From the NCBI GenBank assembly GCA_018898235.1, contig JAHIJU010000393.1:1-10437 (forward strand): a stretch of DNA of 10,437 nt. Reading direction: 5' to 3'. Made by a program: the position numbers and the translations under genes. Shown here piece by piece: positions 1 through 6,524 of the stretch (positions within the stretch are counted from its first letter, which is position 1; each line of letters opens with the position of its first letter). The notes beneath the pieces are model-generated. The model had not been told where the DNA came from. It ran no database searches and saw nothing but the letters and a program-made list of their open reading frames with translations. Source of the DNA: Actinomycetota bacterium (lineage in GTDB: Bacteria > Actinomycetota > Actinomycetes > Actinomycetales > Cellulomonadaceae).

Positions 1-1087
1 CCGCGCCCAGGAGCTTGGCACCGACGATCCGCAGGAAGTCGCCCGACTGGGCACCCTGGATGATCCGGTGGTCGTAGGTCGACGTCAGGGTGAGCACCTT
101 CGAGATGCCCATCGCGTTGAGCCGGTCCTCGCTGGTCCCGGCGTACTCCGACGGGTACTCCATCGCACCGACGCCGACGATCGTGCCCTGGGCGGGCATG
201 AGGCGCGGCACCGAGTGGGTGGTGCCGATGGTGCCGGGATTGGTGAGCGAGATCGTGGTGCCGGCGAAGTCCGAGACCTCGAGCTTGCCCTGGCGGGCCC
301 GCCGGATGACGTCCTCGTAGGCAGCCCAGAACTGGGCGAAGCTGAGGGTGTCCGCCTTCTTGATCGCCGGGACCATGAGCTGGCGGGTGCCGTCCGGTTT
401 GGCCAGGTCGATCGCGATGCCGAGGTTGACGTGCGCGGGGGCGAGCACCGCGGGCTTGCCGTCCTGCTCGACGTAGCTCGAGTTCATGGCCGGCATGTCC
501 GCCAGCGCCTCCACCACGGCGAAGCCGATGAGGTGGGTGAACGAGATCTTCCCGCCGCGCGTGCGGGCCAGGTGGTTGTTGATGACGATGCGGTTGTCGA
601 CCAGCAGCTTGGCGGGCACCGCGCGCACCGAGGTGGCCGTCGGCACGTGCAGCGAGGCCTCCATGTTGGTGACCACGCGGGCCGCCGGGCCGCGCAGTCG
701 CTGGACGTCGTCGGCCGATGAGTCGGGGGCGTCGTGCGCGGCTGCGGCGCGGGCGGCCTGGGCGTAGGGCGCCGTCGCGGGCAGTGCCTCGACGACGATC
801 TCGCTGTTGCCGGGTGCGTCGTCGGCTGCCGGGGGTGTCGCGGGTGCCGGCGTCACCTCGGGCGCTGGTGAGGGCGGCGTCGCCGCCGTCGTAGGGCTGG
901 GGGCCGGTGTCGTGCCGGCTGCACCTGATTCGGCGAGCTTCGTCTTGTGGTAGTCCTCGAAGAAGTCCCACCACGCCGGGTCGACCGACGAACGGTCGGT
1001 GAGGTACTGCTCGTAGAGTTCGTCGACCAACCACTCGTTCGCACCGAAATCGGTACCGCGGAGATCGGACCCAGCCTTCGCCGTCAC
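1..1087 (-). CDS. kgd: Multifunctional 2-oxoglutarate decarboxylase/dehydrogenase Kgd, N-terminal part (cut by window edge)
   Basis: Kgd (OdhA in corynebacteria) is the actinobacterial fusion of an E2-like succinyltransferase domain to the thiamine-dependent E1 of the 2-oxoglutarate dehydrogenase complex, acting in the cytoplasm in the TCA cycle. The first 362 residues are visible. Residues 11-45 form the conserved N-terminal segment (TDFGANEWLVDELYEQYL, then DPAWWDFF). Residues about 55-120 are an Ala/Pro/Thr-rich linker. From about 125 to the edge runs the acyltransferase domain, with FTHLIGFAVVEAL (183-195), MNSSY (201-205) and the E2 catalytic-type motif TYDHRIIQGAQSGDF (337-351). No lipoyl domain precedes it, as in known Kgd proteins. 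The E1 part (usually over 800 residues more) lies outside the window. I chose the GTG at 1087 because it begins just before the conserved DFGANEW segment and has a purine-rich GGGAAG upstream; there is no ATG nearby. It lies downstream of the histidine kinase on the same strand, 187 bp away. Confidence 0.95.
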   Translation of the reverse strand, partial: MTAKAGSDLRGTDFGANEWLVDELYEQYLTDRSSVDPAWWDFFEDYHKTKLAESGAAGTTPAPSPTTAATPPSPAPEVTPAPATPPAADDAPGNSEIVVEALPATAPYAQAARAAAAHDAPDSSADDVQRLRGPAARVVTNMEASLHVPTATSVRAVPAKLLVDNRIVINNHLARTRGGKISFTHLIGFAVVEALADMPAMNSSYVEQDGKPAVLAPAHVNLGIAIDLAKPDGTRQLMVPAIKKADTLSFAQFWAAYEDVIRRARQGKLEVSDFAGTTISLTNPGTIGTTHSVPRLMPAQGTIVGVGAMEYPSEYAGTSEDRLNAMGISKVLTLTSTYDHRIIQGAQSGDFLRIVGAKLLGA

Positions 1088-1108
1088 GCCGGTTCGCCTA
1101 CTTCCCGT

Positions 1109-1124
1109 GCGGTCCCCGGACCGC
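1109..1124. promoter_or_regulatory. Perfect palindrome in the kgd leader
   Basis: GCGGTCC-CC-GGACCGC is a perfect inverted repeat with 7-bp arms, ending 21 bp upstream of the kgd GTG. In the 187-bp gap between the kinase and kgd, the only -10-like box I see on the minus strand is TAGGGT (1157-1152), without a convincing -35. If that is the promoter, the palindrome lies in the transcribed leader and could be an operator or an RNA hairpin. GC-rich DNA makes such repeats more likely by chance. A weaker stem with one bulge lies at 1166-1182. Confidence 0.3.
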
Positions 1125-1274
1125 CTCGTCCACCACTGTCGCTACGGAGCAACCCTACGGCCAGGACGGGACCTGGGTCCGTGGCGAGCGGCCCCTGGAC
1201 GCGATCCTCACCCGATTCAGGCACAGGAGCGTCACCGCTGGTCAAGGTGCGGCAACCGGGTCCCCGCTACCTGC

Positions 1275-2380
1275 TCAAGCGTTGGTCGAGCGGCCGTCGG
1301 AGCCGGGCCGGTGGGCCGGGAGGCTGACCCGCATGGTGCAACCCTCGACGGTGTCGGCGACCTCGATCCGGCCGCCGTGCAGGGTGACCGCCCAGCGCAC
1401 GATGGCCAAGCCGAGCCCGGTGCCACCCGTGGGGATCTGACCGGTCACCGCGGGCGAGTTGCCCCGGACGAACCGCTGGAACACGAGGGCGCGCTGGTCC
1501 GGCGGGATGCCCGGGCCCTGGTCGACCACGTCGATGCGGACATCGGGGCCTGCGCGGGAGGCGATCAGCTTCACCTCGGCGTCGCGCGGTGAGTGTCGGG
1601 CGGCGTTGGCCAGCAGGTTGGTGAGGATCTGGTGCAACCGGCCGACGTCGGCCGGGACGGTGAGCCCCGGAGGCTGCACCTCGACCACCACCCTGAGCCG
1701 TTTGTCACCGGCCACCAGCGCGACCTGATCGGCCGCCTCGCCCAGGAGCTGCGCCAGCGGCACGTCGACCAGATCGAGCGCCGAGGCGCCCGCCTCGAGC
1801 CGTGACAGGTCCAGCAGCGAGGCGACCAGGCCGGTCAGACGCTCGGTCTGGGTCAGGGCGGCCGTCAGCGCCTGGGGGCTGGGTTCGGTCACGCCGTCGG
1901 CCATGTTCTCCAGCTGGGCACGGAGCGCGGCCACGGGGGTGCGCAGCTCGTGCGAGACGTTGGCGATGAGCTCACGGCGCAGGGTGTCGGAGGCCTGCAG
2001 GTCCGCCGCCATCGAGTTGAACGCCGTGGCGAGCTGACCGACCTCGTCGCGGCTGCTCGCGTGCACCCGGCGGCTGTAGTCGCCGGCCGCCATCGCGCGG
2101 GCGGCCGCGGTCATCTCGCGCAGCGGTGAGGTCATCCCACGCGCCAGGAGCTGGGTGAGCACCAACGAGACGGCGATGGCCAGCGGCAGCGTGCGGCTCG
2201 GACCCAGGTGCTGGGTCAGGCCCAGCCAGGTGGTGGCGGACGCGAGGGTGACGGTCGCCGCGACGAGCACGCCGAGCTTGATCTTGATGGTCCGCAGCCC
2301 GTCCAGCGGCCGGACGTCGGGCAGGTGCGGCGGCTGCAGGCCTGGCCGCGCATGGCGCACGGACTGGCCGGTCTCGGCGC

Positions 2381-2384
<4 letters not shown>
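1275..2384 (-). CDS. Membrane sensor histidine kinase with HAMP domain
   Basis: This is the sensor partner of the OmpR-family regulator encoded just upstream, a 369-residue HisKA/HATPase_c kinase of the inner membrane. The order is a cytoplasmic N-terminus, TM1 (about 37-57), a very short outer loop, TM2 (about 65-84) and HAMP (about 85-135, ending EVGQLATAFNSMAADL). The H-box NVSHELRTP has phospho-acceptor His145. The N-box is HQILTNLLANAARHS (251-265), the G1 box DQGPGIP (288-294) and the G2 box GTGLGLA (321-327). All catalytic motifs are intact, so it should be active. The outer loop of about eight residues leaves no room for an extracytoplasmic sensor domain. The start is GTG at 2384, overlapping the regulator's TGA as GTGA, with GAGG only 2 nt upstream, so translation is probably coupled. 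Another GTG at codon 9 cannot be excluded. The signal it senses cannot be read from the sequence. Confidence 0.93.
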
Positions 2385-3103
<719 letters not shown>

Positions 3104-3164
3104 GGGGTCAGCCTTGCACGCGGCGCCGGAGTCGTCGTGACCCGGTCGTCCCGGGCCCGGACGT

Positions 3165-3201
3165 GTCAGGACAGTGGCGAGGCCCGTCAGGACAGTGACG
3201 A
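3165..3201. repeat. Tandem 16-bp direct repeat upstream of the response regulator (putative OmpR-type operator)
   Basis: GTCAGGACAGTGGCGA (3165-3180) and GTCAGGACAGTGACGA (3186-3201) differ at one base and begin 21 bp apart, two helical turns, so both face the same side of the DNA. OmpR/PhoB regulators typically bind direct repeats as head-to-tail dimers. The pair lies 62-98 bp upstream of the regulator's ATG and about 205 bp upstream of the peptidase start, so it could serve either divergent gene. I saw no further copy in the window. Confidence 0.55.
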
Positions 3202-3209
3202 GCGATGAC

Positions 3210-3222
3210 CGGACGGCGTCCG
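3210..3222. promoter_or_regulatory. Perfect short palindrome in the regulator/peptidase intergenic region
   Basis: CGGACG-G-CGTCCG has 6-bp arms around one central base. It begins 9 bp after the second copy of the direct repeat. It may be an accessory protein-binding site; a chance occurrence in GC-rich DNA is also possible. Confidence 0.25.
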
Positions 3223-3247
3223 TAGCATGACGCGCACATGACGGGGG

Positions 3248-3263
3248 TGTGGCGAGCGCCACA
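3248..3263. promoter_or_regulatory. Perfect 16-bp palindrome in the regulator/peptidase intergenic region
   Basis: TGTGGCG-AG-CGCCACA has 7-bp arms and a 2-bp centre, the size and form of a dimeric repressor operator. It lies 55-70 bp upstream of a possible plus-strand -10 box (3318-3323), so it could control the peptidase gene. I do not recognise it as the site of a named regulator. Confidence 0.3.
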
Positions 3264-3317
3264 GCGATCAGGGGAAGCCCGGGGTCCGGGGCCGTGGCTT
3301 CGCCCGCCGACGCCCGT

Positions 3318-3323
3318 TACTCT
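3318..3323 (+). promoter_or_regulatory. Candidate -10 element for the peptidase gene
   Basis: TACTCT fits the actinobacterial TANNNT pattern and sits in the only AT-richer patch of this intergenic region (about 3316-3332). It would give a leader of roughly 75-80 nt before the GTG at 3407. No good -35 hexamer is found at 17-18 bp, so this is a weak assignment. Confidence 0.3.
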
Positions 3324-3370
3324 TTCGTTATCCCGGGTGCCGATCGAGCAGGACGAGCCCGGGCAGACCG

Positions 3371-3381
3371 TGTCTCAGACA
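3371..3381. promoter_or_regulatory. Short palindrome in the peptidase leader
   Basis: TGTCT-C-AGACA is a perfect inverted repeat 25 bp before the peptidase start and just upstream of its strong Shine-Dalgarno stretch (3394-3403, GGGAGGGAGA). The single-base centre suits DNA binding better than an RNA hairpin. A second self-complementary pair, CCCGGG at 3333-3338 and 3358-3363, could fold the same leader. Confidence 0.25.
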
Positions 3382-3406
3382 AGCGCCGGACGTGGGAGGG
3401 AGAGTC

Positions 3407-4219
3407 GTGGGTTCGCACCGTGCTGCAGCGGCGCCTTCTCCCCGACCCCAGGTTCAGCAGGACGGTGAGGCCTTCACGCCGCACCGGCGTCGGGTTCGCG
3501 CGGTCGGTCGGTTCGGGGTGCTGACGGCACTGGTCGCGGCCACGGTGGTGGTCCCGGTGAGCCAGCAGGCCTTGGCCTCCGGTGGAGTCCTCACCCAGCT
3601 CGCGAGCTCCGGCACGTTGCCCAGCACGGTGTCGGCCCTGGCCTCGTTGTCCTCCTCGGCCCAGGTGCCCGCCTCGTTGGCCGCCGCCGGACCGGTGGTC
3701 GACCGCGACACGGACACCGCCTCACGCACCCTCGACCGCGACACGCTGCTGCCCGGCTGCTCCGGCCTGACGCCGACGAGGCTCGCGGCGAACGGGCAGG
3801 TCCCGGAATCCGACCTGTGCACCCTGTGGGACGGCCACACCCAGGCCCGCACCGACTACGCCGTGGCGCTCGCCCAGCTCAACCAGGCCTTCGTCCTGCA
3901 GTTCGGCGCGGACCTGTGCCTCTCGTCGGGCTATCGGACGCTCGCCCAGCAGCGTGCGGTCAAGGCCCAGAAGGGTGGGCTGGCCGCGACGCCCGGCAAG
4001 AGCAACCACGGCCTCGGCCTCGCCGTCGACTTCTGCACCTCCGAGACGTCCGGTGCGCGGTGGACCTGGCTCAACGCGAACGGCCCCACCTACGGCATCG
4101 AGAACCCGGAGTGGGCGAAGCCCGGCGGTTCGGGCCCGTACGAGCGCTGGCACTGGGAGTTCGCTGCGGCCGTCGCCGAGGACAACTCCTACACGGGCGC
4201 CACCGCCGGGGACGGCTGA
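3407..4219 (+). CDS. Secreted D-alanyl-D-alanine carboxypeptidase, VanY/peptidase M15B family
   Basis: This 270-residue zinc peptidase is predicted to trim the terminal D-Ala of peptidoglycan stem peptides outside the membrane. A long basic N-terminus (about 1-35) leads to a hydrophobic segment (about 36-56) and a plausible signal peptidase site after QQALA (about residue 57). Residues about 58-112 form an Ala/Ser-rich linker, followed by the catalytic domain. Family zinc and catalytic residues are visible: SSGYRTLAQQ (173-182), SNHGLGLAVDF with zinc ligands His201 and Asp208 seven apart, and ERWHWEF with catalytic Glu246 and zinc ligand His249 three apart, matching the VanX/VanY spacing. Four cysteines (118, 138, 171, 210) could form two disulfides. 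The GTG at 3407 follows GGGAGGGAGA, whereas the in-frame GTG at 3392 lies before it. A role in vancomycin resistance is not implied, since M15B peptidases are common in cell-wall turnover. Confidence 0.9.
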   Translation: MGSHRAAAAPSPRPQVQQDGEAFTPHRRRVRAVGRFGVLTALVAATVVVPVSQQALASGGVLTQLASSGTLPSTVSALASLSSSAQVPASLAAAGPVVDRDTDTASRTLDRDTLLPGCSGLTPTRLAANGQVPESDLCTLWDGHTQARTDYAVALAQLNQAFVLQFGADLCLSSGYRTLAQQRAVKAQKGGLAATPGKSNHGLGLAVDFCTSETSGARWTWLNANGPTYGIENPEWAKPGGSGPYERWHWEFAAAVAEDNSYTGATAGDG

Positions 4220-4231
4220 GCCGCCCGCAGC

Positions 4232-5131
4232 TCACAGCAGCTGGAGCGTCCAGCTCAGCTCGTGCCGGCTCCCGGCCGTCAGCTGCACGAGGTCCGTACC
4301 GGTGCGGAACGCGTCCGCGATGCAGCTCATCGGCTCGACCGCGACGGCCGCCCGATCGATCCGCGGGATGGCGTTCCCGGTGCAGACCTGCCACGCCGTG
4401 ACCGCGCGATCGCCGCGGATCACCGTGGTGCGCCCGTCGGACCGGTGCAGACGGGCCCACGTCCACCCCGCGCCGTCGTGGCGGGCCGCGCTCCAGGCGT
4501 CGTCCAGCACCACACCCGCGAGCGCAACACCGGCACCGGCCAGGGCGGGATCGGTCGGCTCGGTGCCGACGGGCAGCAGCCTGTCGTCGACGAGCACGTG
4601 CTCGTCCGCGTCGAGAGTGAGCGTGCAGGCGTCGACGCCGCCGGGGCCGGGCTCGAGCCACGGGTGGAACCCGATGCCGAACGGTGCGCTGCCCGGCCCG
4701 TCGTAGGTCGCGACGGTCGCGACCGTCAGGCCCGCGTCGTCGAGCGTGTAGGTCACCGCGACCTGGACCGCCCACGGGTAGCCAGGGGTCGGGACCAAGG
4801 TGTGCGTGAGCGTCACGGCGGACGGGCTCTGGGCGGTGGCGTCGAAGCGCGCGTACGGCGTGAGCCCGTGCAGCGCGTTGTTGCGGTCCGGCTCGTTGAG
4901 CGGCACCTGGTAGGCCACGCCGTCGACCTCGTACTGCCCGTCGGCCAGGCGGTTGGGCCACGGTGCCAGCACGCTGCCCGCGTAGGCGGGGAACAGCTCG
5001 TCCTCGCCGTAGCTGAGCACGACGTCCGTCCCGGCGACCGTGTAGCTGCGCAGACTCGCCCCTACCTGGGTGACGACCGCCCGCTGGTCGCCGTGGGTGA
5101 GGACGTGCTGGAGCCCGGTCGGTGAAGTCAT
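4232..5131 (-). CDS. Aldose 1-epimerase (mutarotase) family protein
   Basis: This 299-residue cytoplasmic protein has the GalM-like beta-sandwich fold, expected to interconvert alpha and beta anomers of an aldose or related sugar. Recognisable motifs are SVLAPWPNRLADGQY (53-67, with the substrate-binding Arg61), NNALHGL with His88, IGFHPWL with His156 (the two conserved histidines), LDDAW (209-213) and VEPMSCIADAF with the catalytic-base candidate Glu266. The HPWL form resembles the actinobacterial YihR-like subgroup more than classical galactose mutarotase, so the substrate is uncertain. The length is typical. I chose the ATG at 5131: it has no Shine-Dalgarno sequence but sits 6 nt after a TACGGT -10 box, which suggests a leaderless mRNA. 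No sugar-pathway gene is adjacent. It converges with the carboxypeptidase (12 bp apart) and diverges from the Tad operon. Confidence 0.88.
   Translation of the reverse strand: MTSPTGLQHVLTHGDQRAVVTQVGASLRSYTVAGTDVVLSYGEDELFPAYAGSVLAPWPNRLADGQYEVDGVAYQVPLNEPDRNNALHGLTPYARFDATAQSPSAVTLTHTLVPTPGYPWAVQVAVTYTLDDAGLTVATVATYDGPGSAPFGIGFHPWLEPGPGGVDACTLTLDADEHVLVDDRLLPVGTEPTDPALAGAGVALAGVVLDDAWSAARHDGAGWTWARLHRSDGRTTVIRGDRAVTAWQVCTGNAIPRIDRAAVAVEPMSCIADAFRTGTDLVQLTAGSRHELSWTLQLL
4239..4255. terminator. Hairpin between convergent genes, possible bidirectional terminator
   Basis: AGCTGGA-GCG-TCCAGCT is a perfect stem with 7-bp arms and a 3-nt loop. It starts 19 nt after the carboxypeptidase stop and covers the last codons of the convergent epimerase gene. 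There is no T tract, common for GC-rich actinobacteria, so termination is inferred from the tail-to-tail position only. Confidence 0.35.
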
Positions 5132-5137
5132 GGGTTG

Positions 5138-5143
5138 ACCGTA
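5138..5143 (-). promoter_or_regulatory. -10 element of a leaderless promoter for the epimerase gene
   Basis: On the minus strand TACGGT is followed by CAACCC and then the ATG at 5131. A transcript starting 6-7 nt after the -10 would begin at the start codon itself, and no Shine-Dalgarno sequence is present. No clear -35 is visible. Leaderless genes with TANNNT boxes at this spacing are common in actinobacteria. Confidence 0.45.
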
Positions 5144-5190
5144 TTGCAGAGGGAACGGGAACCATGCGGGACCCGGGCCCGGCACGCCGG

Positions 5191-5206
5191 TCACCCGAAC
5201 GGGTGA
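5191..5206. promoter_or_regulatory. Perfect 16-bp palindrome between the epimerase gene and the Tad operon
   Basis: TCACCCG-AA-CGGGTGA has 7-bp arms and a 2-bp centre. It lies 60-75 bp upstream of the epimerase start and 39-54 bp upstream of a candidate Tad -10 box (5245-5250). Its size suits a dimeric repressor or activator. I cannot match it to a known regulator; the half-sites face the opposite way to the BldD consensus. Confidence 0.4.
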
Positions 5207-5238
5207 GGCTGTGGAAAGCCCGCACGTCGTCCCGCGGT

Positions 5239-5251
5239 GACCCCTAGGGTC
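5239..5251 (+). promoter_or_regulatory. Candidate Tad operon -10 element inside an interrupted palindrome
   Basis: TAGGGT (5245-5250) fits TANNNT and would give a leader of about 40 nt before the cpaF GTG, which is preceded by a purine-rich AGGACGGGGGA (5283-5293). The box lies within GACCC-CTA-GGGTC, an inverted repeat with 5-bp arms, so a protein bound there would cover the promoter. No good -35 is visible. Confidence 0.35.
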
Positions 5252-5297
5252 GCGGCCAGCCGGTGCCGGGGGGTTCGGTGGCAGGACGGGGGACCGT

Positions 5298-6524
5298 GTG
5301 GACCAGAGCGTGCTCGTCGAACGCGAGGTGCGTGAGCTCATCCGCAGGCGGGGGCTCGACCCGCTGCGGGACCGCGCCGGGGTGCTCGCCCTGGTCGAGG
5401 ACGTGCTCGCCGACTACGACGAGCGGTCCCTGCTCGGTGGGCTCCCGCCGCTCGTGGACCCCGCGGCGGTGCAGCGCAGCGTGGTCGATTCGGTGGCCGG
5501 GTTCGGCCCGTTGCAGCCCTACCTCGACGACCCGACGATCGAGGAGATCTGGATCAACTCCCCGACCCAGGTGTTCGTCGCCCGGCATGGGCAGCCCGAG
5601 CTCACCACGACCCTGCTCACCGAGCAGCAGGTGCGTGACCTGGTCGAACGCATGCTCAAGCTGTCGGGGCGCAGGCTCGACTTGTCGAGCCCCTTCGTGG
5701 ACGCGGCCCTGCGCGGCGGTGAACGGCTGCACGTCGCGATCCCGGACGTCACCCGGTGCCACTGGGCGGTCAACATCCGCAAGTACGTGGTGCGGGCCAC
5801 CGCGGTCGATGACCTGGTGCGGCTCGGTTCCCTGACGCCGCAGGCCGCGGCGTTCCTGCTGGCCGCCGTGCGCGTGGGGCTCAACGTGATCGTGTCCGGA
5901 GCCACCCAGGCGGGCAAGACCACGACGCTCAACGCCCTCGCGGGTGCGATCCCGGCCCGGGACCGGGTCATCAGCTGCGAAGAGGTCTTCGAGCTGCGGC
6001 CCGCCGCCCGAGACTGGATCGGGCTGCAGTGCCGGCAGCCGAACCTCGAAGGGGTGGGGGAGATCCCGCTGCGCCGACTGGTCAAGGAAGCACTGCGAAT
6101 GCGACCGGACCGGCTGCTCGTCGGCGAGGTGCGCGAGGCCGAGGCGCTCGACCTGCTCATCGCCCTCAACGCCGGGATACCGGCCATGGCGACCATCCAC
6201 GCCAACAGTGCGCGCGAGGCGCTCGTGAAGCTGTGCACGTTGCCGCTGCTCGCGGGTGAGAACGTGTCCGATCGGTTCGTCGTCCCGACGGTCGCCTCGG
6301 CCGTGGACCTGGTGGTCCACGTGGAGTCCGGGCGTGACGGTCGGCGCCGGGTCGCCGAGGTGCTCGCGGTGCCCGGTCGGGCCGAGGAGGGCGTTGTCGA
6401 GACCGCACCGCTGTTCGTCACGACCGGGGACCGTCTGGTGCGCGCCGATGGCTTCCCGCCCCACCTGGACCGGTTCGCCCGGCACGGCGTCGACGTCGTC
6501 GCACTCCTGCGCGGATCGACCTGA
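5298..6524 (+). CDS. cpaF: Tad pilus assembly ATPase CpaF (TadA family)
   Basis: This 408-residue secretion ATPase of the type II/IV family forms the cytoplasmic hexamer that powers Tad pilus assembly. The N-terminal region (about 1-175) contains the family signatures FGPLQPYLDDPTIEEIWIN (69-87) and RCHWAVNIRKYVVRA (153-167). The catalytic domain has Walker A GATQAGKT (201-208), the Asp box with acidic pair in SCEEVFEL (226-233), Walker B RLLVGEVREAE (272-282) and the His box ATIHANS (298-304). All key residues are present and the length is normal. The GTG at 5298 has purine-rich AGGACGGGGGA upstream. It is the first gene of the operon: no CpaE/Ssd-type ATPase precedes it, and its TGA overlaps the tadB ATG by one base (TGATG). 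Confidence 0.95.
   Translation: MDQSVLVEREVRELIRRRGLDPLRDRAGVLALVEDVLADYDERSLLGGLPPLVDPAAVQRSVVDSVAGFGPLQPYLDDPTIEEIWINSPTQVFVARHGQPELTTTLLTEQQVRDLVERMLKLSGRRLDLSSPFVDAALRGGERLHVAIPDVTRCHWAVNIRKYVVRATAVDDLVRLGSLTPQAAAFLLAAVRVGLNVIVSGATQAGKTTTLNALAGAIPARDRVISCEEVFELRPAARDWIGLQCRQPNLEGVGEIPLRRLVKEALRMRPDRLLVGEVREAEALDLLIALNAGIPAMATIHANSAREALVKLCTLPLLAGENVSDRFVVPTVASAVDLVVHVESGRDGRRRVAEVLAVPGRAEEGVVETAPLFVTTGDRLVRADGFPPHLDRFARHGVDVVALLRGST

Noticed and set aside
3104..3262. Upstream extension of the response regulator to 3262
   Set aside because: The extra 53 residues are not receiver-like, and the ATG at 3103 gives the standard N-terminus. The extension would also cover the direct repeat.
3230..3406. 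Possible c-di-AMP (ydaO-type) riboswitch before the wall peptidase gene
   Set aside because: Such riboswitches control wall hydrolases in actinobacteria, so I looked for the conserved purine-rich blocks, but they are not present in this leader.
3238..3468. Small plus-strand ORF with ATG at 3238, after a TAGCAT box
   Set aside because: It runs out of frame into the carboxypeptidase gene, has no ribosome site and no family likeness; its sequence is Pro/Arg/Gly-rich.
3407..4219. Vancomycin-resistance VanY gene
   Set aside because: The catalytic family fits, but there is no vanHAX or accessory van gene nearby; an ordinary cell-wall M15B peptidase is the simpler reading.
3151..5182. CCGGGCCCGG occurring both at 3151-3160 and 5173-5182
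   Set aside because: A 10-bp pure G/C palindrome is likely to recur by chance in this base composition; the flanks share nothing.
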